Shown in pieces: positions 1-9,813 of a stretch of 64,000 nt of DNA. The notes under the pieces were generated by a model. It saw only the letters and a program-made list of their open reading frames with translations. It ran no database searches and was not told the origin of the DNA. The position numbers and the translations under genes were made by a program. The DNA comes from Agarophyton chilense (taxonomy: Eukaryota; Rhodophyta; Florideophyceae; Gracilariales; Gracilariaceae): NCBI GenBank assembly GCA_030374765.1, contig JARGXX010000071.1:310001-374000 (forward strand). Direction: 5' to 3'. Each line of letters begins with the position of its first letter. Position 1 is the first letter of the stretch.

Positions 1-191
1 TACTCATGACTCAGGGCTGACTTTGTTCAAATCAATCGCACGCTTGAATGAAATAACGCGGTAAGACGATGGTGATCAAAAGCTAGCAGTTCCTACCCTT
101 CGTAGTTTATTATGCTGCAGGAGTGCCAAAGTTTTCTAAGCTTTCGATTACAATTAATAGTGCGGCAGAGCGGAGTAACCAGCTGTTTTAG

Positions 192-1223
192 TTAGCCTTT
201 CTTCCTGCCATGTTTCATGGATTTTTTCTTCTTACTCCCAGTCCGATTCTCCTTCCGTTTTTTCAAATTGTTCTCCCTTCGCTCCTGCCTCAAACGCTTT
301 TCGTCCTCGACAGCCTTCACTCTCTTAGTCCAGTCTTCTTTACTCTTTTCATGTTTTCTTTTCTCCTTTCGGATTGATTTTCTGATTTTTCCAACATCAT
401 CCTTCACAGAATCGCCACGGACACGCTGCAACGCCTTTTCTATCTCCTTCTCCTTCACTTTATCTGAAACGTCCTTATCAGTCAAAGAGTTGAGCTTCCC
501 AGTAGACCCAGATTTCGATTGATCTTTGTCTCTTTTGTTTAACAGCACCTTCTCTTCTTTGTCCTTTGTAGCTGCTTCGAGTTGTTTCTGCAAATCGACA
601 AGTTTTTTGTGAGTGATTTTACGGCGCTTCGATCTCCGAAGCTTATCCTCGTCTGACGCAAAACCAGACAACCTGGTGGTCTCCAACGAAGGATCTGAAG
701 AATTCTGCTTTTCCACATTCGCGCCTTCCGCAAGATCTTTTTCACTCGATGGTAAAGGCCGGTTTTTATCTTCACCAGATTTGGTTAGCTTGATTTCCTT
801 GGTTTTGTTCTTCTGTTCCTTCTTTCTCTTCTTCGCTTTATCGGCTTTGCTCTCCTCCCGCTTTCTTTTCCTCTCATTGCGCATTTCCGTACATCCTTCA
901 TCATCGGCTTTTCTCTCCGACCTCTTCTCCAAAATCTTCTGTTGCAGCTTCTGTTTCAACTGCTTCCGTTCTTCGCGTTCATTTGTAATATCAGGTTTCA
1001 AACGCTCCTCTTTTTTACGTCTTCTGTTTTTCTTTTTAGGTTTGGAGGTTTTCTTCTTTACGGGGGCATTTTCTTTTGATGATTTCTTCACCTTTTCATT
1101 GACGGTCTTCACTACCCCGTAAATGGACCTTGGAATTAAATCCAGGACTTGTCGCATCCATCTCTCATCTTCTTCCTCAAAGTAGTCCTTAATCTCTACT
1201 TCTGAGTTCTTTTCAGAAGCCAT
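192..1223 (-). CDS. SURF6/Rrp14-family ribosome biogenesis protein
   Basis: A 343-residue, single-exon, extremely Lys/Glu/Arg-rich protein with ATG at 1221-1223 and TAA at 192-194. The last ~150 residues fit the SURF6/Rrp14 domain: a long charged helix with KRKHEKSKEDWTKR followed by ENNLKKRKENR, ending in a basic tail (KKKKSMKHGRKKG). Family members are nucleolar proteins that bind pre-rRNA and act in assembly of both ribosomal subunits; that role is known for the family, not shown here. The N-terminus (residues 1-45) is acidic and could be a protein-binding segment. The gene is divergent from GRIM-19, with 319 bp between the two start codons. Low complexity weakens homology by eye, but the W/R/NLKKR spacing in the C-terminus is characteristic. 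Confidence 0.8.
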   Translation of the reverse strand: MASEKNSEVEIKDYFEEEDERWMRQVLDLIPRSIYGVVKTVNEKVKKSSKENAPVKKKTSKPKKKNRRRKKEERLKPDITNEREERKQLKQKLQQKILEKRSERKADDEGCTEMRNERKRKREESKADKAKKRKKEQKNKTKEIKLTKSGEDKNRPLPSSEKDLAEGANVEKQNSSDPSLETTRLSGFASDEDKLRRSKRRKITHKKLVDLQKQLEAATKDKEEKVLLNKRDKDQSKSGSTGKLNSLTDKDVSDKVKEKEIEKALQRVRGDSVKDDVGKIRKSIRKEKRKHEKSKEDWTKRVKAVEDEKRLRQERRENNLKKRKENRTGSKKKKSMKHGRKKG

Positions 1224-1542
1224 GTCGCCTTAGTCATGGAATGGGGCGGACTATTCCGACGGCGAGGATATTTAGTGGTTGAAAGGAACCCCGCCGGAGG
1301 ACTAGGTACGCACGGATTAACGACAGGGCTTGGGTTCAACCATAATTCTTTCAAGAATCCAAATAGAAATAGTATATTGTAATTGGATTTTAATTAATAT
1401 ATTCAGAGGTGGCGCTCAGTTCGAAACCTTTCTTTGCAATGCGCGCTCGCCCAGGACCTCTCATCTTCAACAGCAGTTTTCTATTCGATCGCTCCAGTAA
1501 GGTTGCGTGGGCATCGGCATCCACATACTTTCGTAAACAGCG
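1224..1542. promoter_or_regulatory. Divergent intergenic region between SURF6 and GRIM-19
   Basis: These 319 bp lie between two divergently oriented start codons, so they should carry both promoters and 5' UTRs. An AT-rich stretch lies near 1360-1400 (contains ttaattaatata). No ORF here is credible. No specific factor site can be assigned from sequence alone. Confidence 0.45.
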
Positions 1543-2219
1543 ATGGCTCACACTACCGGTCTTACTGGACCCCCTCAACCGCCTCCAAGGACCGTGCGAC
1601 AGGAGGTAGCTCCCAAGGGCGGATACGCCCGCATCAATGTCGCACGAAATGTTCCGAAGACTATTGGAGGGGGCGCTGGTTCGCTAATATTAGGAACTGC
1701 GTTAGTAATTGGATATGGAATGTATCGCGTAGGCACTTTTAATGTCAAAAGAAGGTGCGTGTTACGGACCGGATTTGAATGCCTATGAACTGGGCACCTT
1801 ATTGTACTAACCTGATTGGTTTTGTTTTTTGTGGGTGTTTCTTTGAATGGGCAGGGAGTTACGACAAGAGAAGAAGAATATTCGCTTGGCGATCATTCCA
1901 TTTCTGCAAGCAGAGGAAGATGCTCGTTTTGTTTCACAGGTATGTTCCGTCATGTCATTTCTATGGCAATTCTGCTTTCAAAGGATCGCTACAATTGATA
2001 CCGTCAAGTTTTTTGCATGTTTTCTCACGTTTTCTTACGGACTGTTTGATTGATGTCTTTGTCTTTTGAATCGATTTTGCGTTACAGAGAGATGAGTACA
2101 ACAAATGGGAAGCTTCCGTTATGAAAGATGTTCCGGGATGGAAAGTTGGTGAAAATGTATATCAAACTAGAAAGTTCATGCCCCCGGTCGGAGGGGAGCC
2201 TCCGTTTAGCCATAACTAA
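1543..2219 (+). CDS. NDUFA13: GRIM-19/NDUFA13, mitochondrial complex I subunit (3 exons)
   Basis: Spliced from three exons: 1543-1754, 1855-1939 and 2088-2219, giving 142 residues (human NDUFA13 has 144). Introns are 100 bp (1755-1854, GTGCGT..CAG) and 148 bp (1940-2087, GTATGT..CAG). The N-terminal [17 protein letters not shown] segment, a single hydrophobic helix around residues 42-62 ([20 protein letters not shown]), the charged [20 protein letters not shown] segment and the C-terminal [15 protein letters not shown] all match GRIM-19 in order. The protein is an accessory subunit of NADH:ubiquinone oxidoreductase spanning the inner mitochondrial membrane. Exon joins preserve frame (phase 2, then phase 0). 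It is divergent from SURF6 and followed on the same strand by the FAD monooxygenase. Confidence 0.93.
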
Positions 2220-2602
2220 AAAGAATTGGTGCAAAGAATATGTATTTCTTTAACCGGAACCTAAAATTCTGAAATCATGCCCGGTACGAAAGAGGAATCC
2301 AGCCATCCACTCTGGCAGGCCTCCAAAATTCCAAAATCCTAAAATTTTGATCTGGCTTGGAATTCTTCCTTGTACTCGGTTAGATGTTCCCTTCTTTGTT
2401 GTGGCGATTTTTGAGGTGCCAGAGCGTTTCAGGCGATCCGCATCTCTAACCCCATCTTTGCACTCCGTCAAGCTCTTCTCCGAAAGACAACGATTAACAT
2501 TGTTTTCTGTGAGCCAATTAGCTGTCCCTCAAAGGCAACTAAGGCTGTTGTAAATCATTGTTAGGACGTACAAGAACGTTAATCGCCCAAGAAACATGAA
2601 CG

Positions 2603-3847
2603 ATGAACAAAGCCATTGCCGCAGCATCTGTAGCAACCAGAGTTCCCATTCTGATTGTCGGTGGCGGTCTTGGAGGCTTCACAGCTGCACTGTCCTTACA
2701 CAGGGCGGGAATCCAAAATAACATTATCATGCCGATGCCCAACTTCACCCAGAAAGCAAGAACTGGGGTATTCTTGGGAGGCTCAGCTGTGAGAATTCTC
2801 GATCGATTGGGATTGGGATCCCAATATCGTGCACTAGGAACGCCCTTGTATCGAGTCCAGGTTGAAGATACCAAAGGAAAGCAAATCATAGGGTTCCAAT
2901 TGGACGATATCGGAACAGAGGTATGGACAGTTCCGCGGGAATACATGCAGCAGCTTTTCCTTGAATCTATCCCCCCCGAGTCCGTTTCTTTCAACACCAA
3001 GTTTCGCTCACTTCAAATTCAAACAGCAGGCGTCAAAGTGAAGATTCTTGACTTGAACAAGGGAAACTCCGGTTCTAAAGAAGGGCAGCAATCTTTTGTT
3101 GATACACGTTTTGTGATTGGTGCCGACGGCTTGAACTCAGCTGTGCGAATGTGCATGTCTCGCCCCGTAATGACAGTTCCTTCAGGTGTATTCTCATGGC
3201 AAGCTGTGGTTCGAAATTGCAACGTAGAAGACTTCCCGTTACACATGGGAAAGGAAATTTGGGATCGACGTCTCCGATTCGGGTTTGCCAGGATGACCCC
3301 AACAGAAGTTGTTTGGTGGGCAATTGTTTCTGATCTCAATGACATCATTCTTCGACCGTTCACCCCACATTTGATGCGATTGTATCGTAAGTTCCCGAAG
3401 GCGGTTTTGGAGCTCATTGAATCTATCGAATCAGACAGAGACATACGCCGTGCTGAGATGAAGAAAGTATGGCCTGAAGAATATCCATGGGTGGATTATA
3501 ATTCCTCTCGAATAGCCCTTGTGGGCGACGCTGGACGGCCCAGAAACATTGGAAACTTCCACACGAGCACGACTCTTTCCATTGAAGACAGTTATATCTT
3601 GGCGCATTACCTTGCAGACCAGAATGAGAAAGGTATGTTAACAGTGGGGCCAAGCTTGGAACGTTATGGGCGCAACAGAGATAAGCGTAAAGCTATCATA
3701 GACCAGTTCTCAACCCGTTACAATATACTTTCCTTCTCAAAATCTCTTCTTCGAAAATACGTAACCAAGCAGTTGCTCCACATGTCAGTTGAACAACTTG
3801 CTCTTGGTGGAATGCCTCTGACAGTGACAGGTGACTCGATTGGATAA
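2603..3847 (+). CDS. FAD-dependent monooxygenase (PHBH-fold)
   Basis: A 414-residue single-exon protein. The N-terminal dinucleotide-binding motif is VGGGLGG (residues ~19-25); the family's DG motif is GADGLNSAVR (~172-181); the second FAD motif is GDAGRP (~307-312). This order is that of class A flavoprotein monooxygenases such as zeaxanthin epoxidase-like and salicylate hydroxylase-like enzymes, which use NAD(P)H and O2. The substrate cannot be inferred. The region after GDA is atypical: the usual proline/GQG loop before the glutamate-aspartate pair is replaced by NIGNFHTSTTLSIED, although ED is kept. No clear transit peptide is seen, and the Rossmann motif begins within 20 residues of the start. 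An earlier ATG at 2596 is out of frame. The stop lies 43 bp from the stop of convergent SMC1. Confidence 0.8.
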   Translation: MNKAIAAASVATRVPILIVGGGLGGFTAALSLHRAGIQNNIIMPMPNFTQKARTGVFLGGSAVRILDRLGLGSQYRALGTPLYRVQVEDTKGKQIIGFQLDDIGTEVWTVPREYMQQLFLESIPPESVSFNTKFRSLQIQTAGVKVKILDLNKGNSGSKEGQQSFVDTRFVIGADGLNSAVRMCMSRPVMTVPSGVFSWQAVVRNCNVEDFPLHMGKEIWDRRLRFGFARMTPTEVVWWAIVSDLNDIILRPFTPHLMRLYRKFPKAVLELIESIESDRDIRRAEMKKVWPEEYPWVDYNSSRIALVGDAGRPRNIGNFHTSTTLSIEDSYILAHYLADQNEKGMLTVGPSLERYGRNRDKRKAIIDQFSTRYNILSFSKSLLRKYVTKQLLHMSVEQLALGGMPLTVTGDSIG

Positions 3848-3890
3848 GTCTTCCATTAGGAGCCGTTTACCTCCAAGTGAAATAAGACAC

Positions 3891-6800
3891 CTACTGAGCT
3901 GCAACTGGTGTTGATGTAGGCTCATCGAATTCCATGAGATCAAGGGTGAGAAGTCGTGAGGAATGCAACGTAACATCTCTATAGATACCTACTAGTGCAT
4001 CTGCTCGCTCGTAAAAGGAATCTTTCAAACTTATAACAATTGTTTGCAACTCTGGTGCACGGGATCGGACGTACGATGAGACACGGCCGACGTTCAAGTT
4101 GTCAAGAGCGGCATCAATTTCGTCGAGAACAAAGAAGGGACTTGGGCGGAAATCGTGGATTGCGAAAAGAAGTGCCAGGGCAGCGACTGTTCTTTCTCCA
4201 CCACTGAGTTGATCCATATCCCTAAAGCGTTTCGTGGGCGGCATAGCATTGAACTTGATTCCTCCAAGATATGGCTCATCTTGCTGCTCCAAGTAAAGAC
4301 TAGCTGTACCACCCATGGGATAAGCGGCGCTCCTTGTTAGTTGCTTATAAACCTCGTCAATTTTGTTTGATACGTGGGTAAAGCACCCACCAAATCTATC
4401 TTGTCTCTTCTGCTTAACATCCTCAAATCTTTGCGCTGCTTTTCGAGCCCTTTCTCGGGCGTGTTCGGCGTCTCGGTCAATCTCTGCAAGCTTTTCATTC
4501 ACATCCGACATGTGCTCGTTAGCCTTCATATTCGGAGCGAGTCCATCTAGCTGATGCTCCATAGTCCGAATTTTCTCGGCATATGAATCCAGCATCTCCT
4601 TTTGCTTGTCTACAGTAGCCGCTGCTCGATGCCGACGGGAAAGAGAGGAATAGTCCACTTTGATGTTTACGTCCACAGTTATTTGATTTCCGTCGTTGTC
4701 AGTCTCCATGGGAGTTTCGACAGGGGTCTCACCTTCTTCGTCTTGTTCGATGTCTTCCATCTCAGAATCATCATCGCTTTCTTGATCCCGGATTGGGATT
4801 CTTACTTGCGCAACTTTTGCATTGGTCAAAAGCTTTAGCCGCTGATTCTGAAGTTGCTCCATTCTAGATCGCTTCAGCATCAGTTCTTTCTCAGTTTCAG
4901 CAATACCTTCCGTCTCCTTTCGATATTCCTGACGCTTTTCAGTTATCAGCTCAGCAGTACGTGCTTTTTGCTGAAGAATATCCTCAATCTCCTTCTGCAT
5001 TTGCTGCGAACGATTTTCAAATTCATTTCTCTTACTCCCTAAACTTATAAGATTCTCTTCAACGTTGACCAATCTTGTGTTTTGGCTCTCAATTTTCAAC
5101 TGTATGCGATTCGAAGACGATTTGTCTTGTCGTCCAGCTTGAAACTTCAAAGAACTCTGTAGACCAGATTCCTTAGTTCGTAGCTCAACCACACGACCTC
5201 GTAGCTTCTGGGATTTTTGAACAAATTGTTCTTCAAATTGTTGCACTGATTCAACATTGTGACGCTTGGCAAAATCACCGAACAACTCATTCTCCAATCC
5301 ATGTAATTCTTGCTCAACAGACATGACTTTTCTGTTGGCACTGTTGCTCTCAGAAACAGCCTTCTGAATTTGGGGAATGAGAGAATCCAATTCTCTTGTC
5401 GCTTGCTCTACTTCTTTTTGCAGAGACTTGGCGTGGCTGAGAGCATCTCGTCTGTCTTGTCCGAACATGTACAATCGCCTATTCAAGTCATCAATCTTTT
5501 CCGATAGTGTTGCGGCTCTTTGTCGTTCAGAGTCCGCGGAGCCAAGAGCGTCAAGTTCCTGCTGGGCCTGATTTCGCTTCTCCTTAAGCCTTTCAATCTC
5601 TCCCCTGTTCCACTTCCGCGTTGCACTTGTATCTCCCCGGCCAACCCCCCCAGTCATGAACCCTGCTGTAGAAATAAGAGTTCCGTCAAGGGTGCACACT
5701 TTCACCTTGCGTCTACCGCCGTACGCTAGACGTCGAGCTTCGTCTAAAGTGTCGCAAATTATTGAATTGCCAGAAGCATAGAGCACGGCTTTCTCATATA
5801 TATCACGATACTTGACGACATCGAACGTAAGCCGAACAGTGCCTCCAAGACGTCGCAGAGATTCATCAAGTGGTTGGGGTCTGACATCGTCCAGAGGAAT
5901 AAAAGATATGACCCCAACCCGATTGTCCTTCAAAAACCGAACACATTCTGCCCCAGTTTGCTTGTTGTCTACGACAACTGAATCCATTTGTTTTCCGAAG
6001 CTAATAGCCACAGCTTCACGATACCTTGCCTGGATTGGCTGACATAAATCGGACAATCGTCCGTGAACCCCGGGGTACAGGCTTTTCATTCTCTGCACGG
6101 CATCATTGACAATTTTCTCGCGACCGCTTTCATGCATATCCGCTTTTGCATCTCGAAGAGCTTGAGTGGCATCCGTAAATGCCTGTTCAAGCTGTCTTCG
6201 AACAATCGAACGCTCTGCATTTGCTTCACCTAGGCGACCATGCTCACTCTCTAAAGAATGTATCTCGCGCTCGGTATCTTTTATTAATTGAGCGAGCTCT
6301 GCGATCTTGTTTTCATAAACACTCACATCAGTCGCTGCTGATGAAACTCGTTCACGTAGAAGTCTTTCTCGGCTGCCAAGTACGTCCTTCTCTTTCGCTA
6401 GAGTCGCAGCATTTCTCCTTTTTGCCTCGAGTTCCTGTTCCAGAGCTGATGTTCTCGCAGCAACAGCTTCCTTCAAAGACCTGTATTCTGCCATACTTTC
6501 GGGGGATATATCAGCTTCCTCTGCTTCCTTGATTTCTGACTCTAAATTGGCAATCTCTTCCCTACATTTGTTCAGCTGACTCTCAAGAGAACTGAGAGAC
6601 TCCGCACCTTTCACGAAATCATCACGAAGTTTTGCCAACATATTCTCGTCCCCTTTAATACGACGAGTAAGCGCTGATTTTTCGGTTTCGTATTTCACTT
6701 CAACAGGGCGTAGTTTTTCAATTTCATCCGACAGTCGCTTCTTCTTTCGTTCGAGTTTTGCTCTGTCTTTTTCAAGATCTGTGAACTTCCGTTTCTCGGC

Positions 6801-7616
6801 CCTTAAAGCTGACTCTTTTTTCGCCGATCGACGCTGTTGCTCTTCCAGTTCGTCCGTAATGTCTTTAACAGCCGATTTGAATGTTTTCAAATCCGTATCA
6901 ACGTGGAAAAGTTCGAAAAGTGCTTTCTCGGTTTTCATATCTTCAATTTGTCTTTTAAGACGCTTAAAACGCTCTGCTTCCTCTTTCTGCTCCTTACAAT
7001 GTCGTTTTTCTGCGGCCATACCCTTCCTTTTACGCCAAAAATGCGTCACTTCTTCCTCCGCCGTATCGCGTTCAGTTCGCGCCTCCTGATACTCACTACG
7101 GAACTCTATTGAACCGGAGACATCTTCAAACATGTTTGTGAGCTCCTTTGGGGACTTGGATGCAATGCCCACGACCTCGTTTTGGAAGACCAGAAAGTTC
7201 CTCGCTTTCACAAGAACTCCTATCTTTGCAAGTTCAGCATTGTAGGTTTCAAGGTTTACAATACGTCCGCTCACACGATATTCGCTCGACCCGTTGAACG
7301 ACACGGTTCGCATAAACTCCATTTCATCCACTTGTTCTCCCTCATTGTTCTTTCGATATACCAACTTCACATAAGCTTTACGAGCAGCGGGTTTGTCTTC
7401 AGGATCTTCAAGATTACGATATACTAGGTCTCTCAATTGATTTCCGCGCAACTGGCTCGTACGTACGCCCAGAACAAAGGATATAGCATCCATGAGATTG
7501 CTTTTCCCGCTCCCATTAGTACCAATCACTGCTGTAAATCCTTTAAAAGGACCGACCATAACTGTACCGCCATAGCTCTTGAAATTGTGGAGTTCCAGAC
7601 GATCTAAACGGCCCAT
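3891..7616 (-). CDS. SMC1: Cohesin subunit SMC1
   Basis: A 1241-residue single-exon protein (human SMC1A has 1233). The start is the ATG at 7614-7616 (MGRLDRLELHNFKSYGG), which aligns with the SMC1 N-terminus; the frame is open farther upstream but has only a TTG. Features in order: Walker A GTNGSGKSN (~residues 32-40) with the SMC1-like SNLMDAISFVLG; first coiled coil; hinge at ~500-650 (YPGVHGRLSDL onward); second coiled coil; an acidic insertion (ESDDDSEMEDIEQDEEGE); ABC signature LSGGERT (~1137); Walker B with FFVLDEIDAALDN (~1165). SMC1 pairs with SMC3 and kleisin to form the cohesin ring that holds sister chromatids. Both ATPase halves look intact. Confidence 0.97.
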   Translation of the reverse strand: MGRLDRLELHNFKSYGGTVMVGPFKGFTAVIGTNGSGKSNLMDAISFVLGVRTSQLRGNQLRDLVYRNLEDPEDKPAARKAYVKLVYRKNNEGEQVDEMEFMRTVSFNGSSEYRVSGRIVNLETYNAELAKIGVLVKARNFLVFQNEVVGIASKSPKELTNMFEDVSGSIEFRSEYQEARTERDTAEEEVTHFWRKRKGMAAEKRHCKEQKEEAERFKRLKRQIEDMKTEKALFELFHVDTDLKTFKSAVKDITDELEEQQRRSAKKESALRAEKRKFTDLEKDRAKLERKKKRLSDEIEKLRPVEVKYETEKSALTRRIKGDENMLAKLRDDFVKGAESLSSLESQLNKCREEIANLESEIKEAEEADISPESMAEYRSLKEAVAARTSALEQELEAKRRNAATLAKEKDVLGSRERLLRERVSSAATDVSVYENKIAELAQLIKDTEREIHSLESEHGRLGEANAERSIVRRQLEQAFTDATQALRDAKADMHESGREKIVNDAVQRMKSLYPGVHGRLSDLCQPIQARYREAVAISFGKQMDSVVVDNKQTGAECVRFLKDNRVGVISFIPLDDVRPQPLDESLRRLGGTVRLTFDVVKYRDIYEKAVLYASGNSIICDTLDEARRLAYGGRRKVKVCTLDGTLISTAGFMTGGVGRGDTSATRKWNRGEIERLKEKRNQAQQELDALGSADSERQRAATLSEKIDDLNRRLYMFGQDRRDALSHAKSLQKEVEQATRELDSLIPQIQKAVSESNSANRKVMSVEQELHGLENELFGDFAKRHNVESVQQFEEQFVQKSQKLRGRVVELRTKESGLQSSLKFQAGRQDKSSSNRIQLKIESQNTRLVNVEENLISLGSKRNEFENRSQQMQKEIEDILQQKARTAELITEKRQEYRKETEGIAETEKELMLKRSRMEQLQNQRLKLLTNAKVAQVRIPIRDQESDDDSEMEDIEQDEEGETPVETPMETDNDGNQITVDVNIKVDYSSLSRRHRAAATVDKQKEMLDSYAEKIRTMEHQLDGLAPNMKANEHMSDVNEKLAEIDRDAEHARERARKAAQRFEDVKQKRQDRFGGCFTHVSNKIDEVYKQLTRSAAYPMGGTASLYLEQQDEPYLGGIKFNAMPPTKRFRDMDQLSGGERTVAALALLFAIHDFRPSPFFVLDEIDAALDNLNVGRVSSYVRSRAPELQTIVISLKDSFYERADALVGIYRDVTLHSSRLLTLDLMEFDEPTSTPVAAQ

Positions 7617-8169
7617 TTTGCATGCTTGAGATATCCCTTTGTAGAATTCAAACAAAGTTCGAAATTCTCAAGGGGTTCGGAAAGTGAATACTTGCGGTAT
7701 ATTCTCTTTGGAAGGTACCGCAATGAGACAAGAGGATGAAGAGAAGGAAAGAGGGAAAGAAAGAGGTTGAATTTACGTTTCGTATGTCTCTGATGCGCCG
7801 GTGATTAAGAGTCACTTTCGGTTTCGTTTCGTAGTGATTCCCGCGAAAACGTTGTCAACAATTTATTTGGCTTTTTCAAAAAATGTTCGCGATAATCCGA
7901 TTTCTCTTTCTATATTCTAATCAAAATACAGGAACGCGTACGGAGGGTAGCAAAAAGACTTGTAGGTGATGGCGGGAGGCATTTCAATACTGACATCCCA
8001 GCAGCGCAAGCCGACACTTTCACGCCAACAGTACGTGCAGCACCAGGCGTATATTCTGTGACGACGACGACGCCGATGAAGTCCAGTCCAAGTGTGGCAT
8101 CGCTTAGTTCTCAAAAACACGACATCGATTACTATCATCCTCACATAGATTTTGCTCAGAGTTTCCAAG
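7617..8169. promoter_or_regulatory. Divergent promoter region of SMC1 and the Nug1-like GTPase gene
   Basis: These 553 bp lie between the divergent start codons of SMC1 and the permuted GTPase gene. A purine-rich tract (7720-7765) and an AT-rich stretch (7855-7925) are visible. No credible ORF is present: the overlapping minus-strand frame antisense to the GTPase gene is a shadow. Confidence 0.4.
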
Positions 8170-9738
8170 ATGGCTCCACACGTTAAGAGTAAGCGCCAAA
8201 CACTGAAACATAAATATAAAGTCGAAAAGAAAGTTCGACAGCATCGCAGGGAGGTACGCCGTGCCAAGAAACACAAACCGGAAGTGAGAAAGATCCGTAA
8301 AAAAGACCCCGGCATTCCGAACTTGTGGCCTTTCAAACAGCAAATGATGGAGACCATCGAGCGAAAGAAGGCGCAGGAGGCAGAAGCGAAAAAAGCTTTG
8401 CAGGAAGCGCGCCGAGAAACGAACAAGAATGCAAAACCCTCTGGAGCTGACCCTGCTTTGTTAGATGTTGCTGCAGATGCCCATAGACGAGGTGCTGCAT
8501 TCGAAGGTCGCCAGCAAGACCAGAATGAAACTCCTGATCTAATTCCGGGTGTTACCCAAGATAATTCGAGGCGTGCGTTTATGAAGGAATTCAAGAAGGT
8601 CGTGGAAAGTTCCGCCGTTATCTTGGAAGTACTAGACGCTAGGGATCCTATCGGTTGTCGCTGTTACGAGGCCGAGAAAGCAATTTTGGCTGCCTCTGGA
8701 GGTGCCAAGAGAATTGTTCTCGTTTTGAACAAGGTCGATCTGATTCCGAAAGAGATAGCTGACAAATGGTTATCTTACCTTCGCAATGAGTTTCCTACTG
8801 TTCCGTTCCGTGCTTCAATAGAAGAAAGTCGGTCAAAAGGCCAAGCCAGTCTGACGGCTCTCGCAGCATCCTCAATTAATACGTCAGAGTGCCTTGGAGC
8901 AGCCAATCTGCTTTCTCTGTTGAAGAATTACTCGAGGAGTCGAAACCTGAAGACATCAGTCACCGTTGGAGTCATTGGGTATCCAAACGTTGGAAAGAGT
9001 TCGCTGATTAACTCCTTGAAAAGAAGTCGTGCTGTTTCTGTTGGAGCAACACCGGGATTGACTCGAAATGCGCAGGAAGTGCACCTCGACAAGAACATTC
9101 GTCTAATCGACTGTCCTGGGATCGTCTTCTCCGCCAATCAGGCTGATGCTCTCGTTCTTAGAAATTGCATCAAGATTGAGCAGTTACACGATCCAATATC
9201 TCCAGTGGAGACGATTATTAAGAGAGTGGGGGCAGAACCTTTAATGGTGGCGTACAGTGTCCCGGCATTTAACAACGTTACAGAATTCTTGGCCTACCTA
9301 TGTTCGTCACGAGGGAAGTATAGACGGGGTGGATCGTATGATGTGGAAGCAGCTGCAAAGATCGTCCTTCAAGACTGGAACGGCGGCAGGATTCCGTTCT
9401 ACACACTACCGCCGAAAGGCCCGAGCGCGGCTCACCTCAGTGCATCCGTTGTACAGCAGTGGAGTGACGAGTTCGATGTTGACGCGATGAAGGAATCGGA
9501 GAACGCCCACTTAGAGTCAATGGCGGCATCATCGACCGCACCATTCGCGAGCGCGTCAGCTACCACTCCCCAAATTGATGCGGGAGACAAGATGGCCGAT
9601 GATGCTCCAGAAATCGAAAATGGCTCAGAAAATAGCAATACAGAGCCAACCTTCCATGTTGCATCAAAGGAGATCCCATCCAAAGGTATATTGAAGAAAA
9701 GATCTCGAGTTCCGCAAGACAAAATGGAGCTTCAATAA
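8170..9738 (+). CDS. Nug1/GNL3L (nucleostemin)-type circularly permuted GTPase
   Basis: A 522-residue protein. The ATG at 8170 (context AAGATGG) is preferred over an upstream in-frame TTG at 8152. It has a basic N-terminal coiled coil followed by SKKDPGIP-like RKKDPGIPNLWPFK, the hallmark of the nucleostemin/Nug1/Grn1 group. The GTPase motifs appear in permuted order: G4 LNKVDLIP (~188), then G1 GYPNVGKSS (~269), GATPG (G2), and G3 DCPG (~314). Family members are nucleolar GTPases needed for pre-60S subunit maturation and export. The C-terminus is variable and Ala/Ser-rich, ending in a short basic stretch. It fits functionally with SURF6 in the same window, but linkage is probably coincidence. 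Confidence 0.92.
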   Translation: MAPHVKSKRQTLKHKYKVEKKVRQHRREVRRAKKHKPEVRKIRKKDPGIPNLWPFKQQMMETIERKKAQEAEAKKALQEARRETNKNAKPSGADPALLDVAADAHRRGAAFEGRQQDQNETPDLIPGVTQDNSRRAFMKEFKKVVESSAVILEVLDARDPIGCRCYEAEKAILAASGGAKRIVLVLNKVDLIPKEIADKWLSYLRNEFPTVPFRASIEESRSKGQASLTALAASSINTSECLGAANLLSLLKNYSRSRNLKTSVTVGVIGYPNVGKSSLINSLKRSRAVSVGATPGLTRNAQEVHLDKNIRLIDCPGIVFSANQADALVLRNCIKIEQLHDPISPVETIIKRVGAEPLMVAYSVPAFNNVTEFLAYLCSSRGKYRRGGSYDVEAAAKIVLQDWNGGRIPFYTLPPKGPSAAHLSASVVQQWSDEFDVDAMKESENAHLESMAASSTAPFASASATTPQIDAGDKMADDAPEIENGSENSNTEPTFHVASKEIPSKGILKKRSRVPQDKMELQ

Positions 9739-9813
9739 CATGCGCTTCTCTGTGATGAAGCGACCCTTATCGAATTCCATTTCTCGATTTTTCAGATTAA
9801 TATTCGTTTACTT

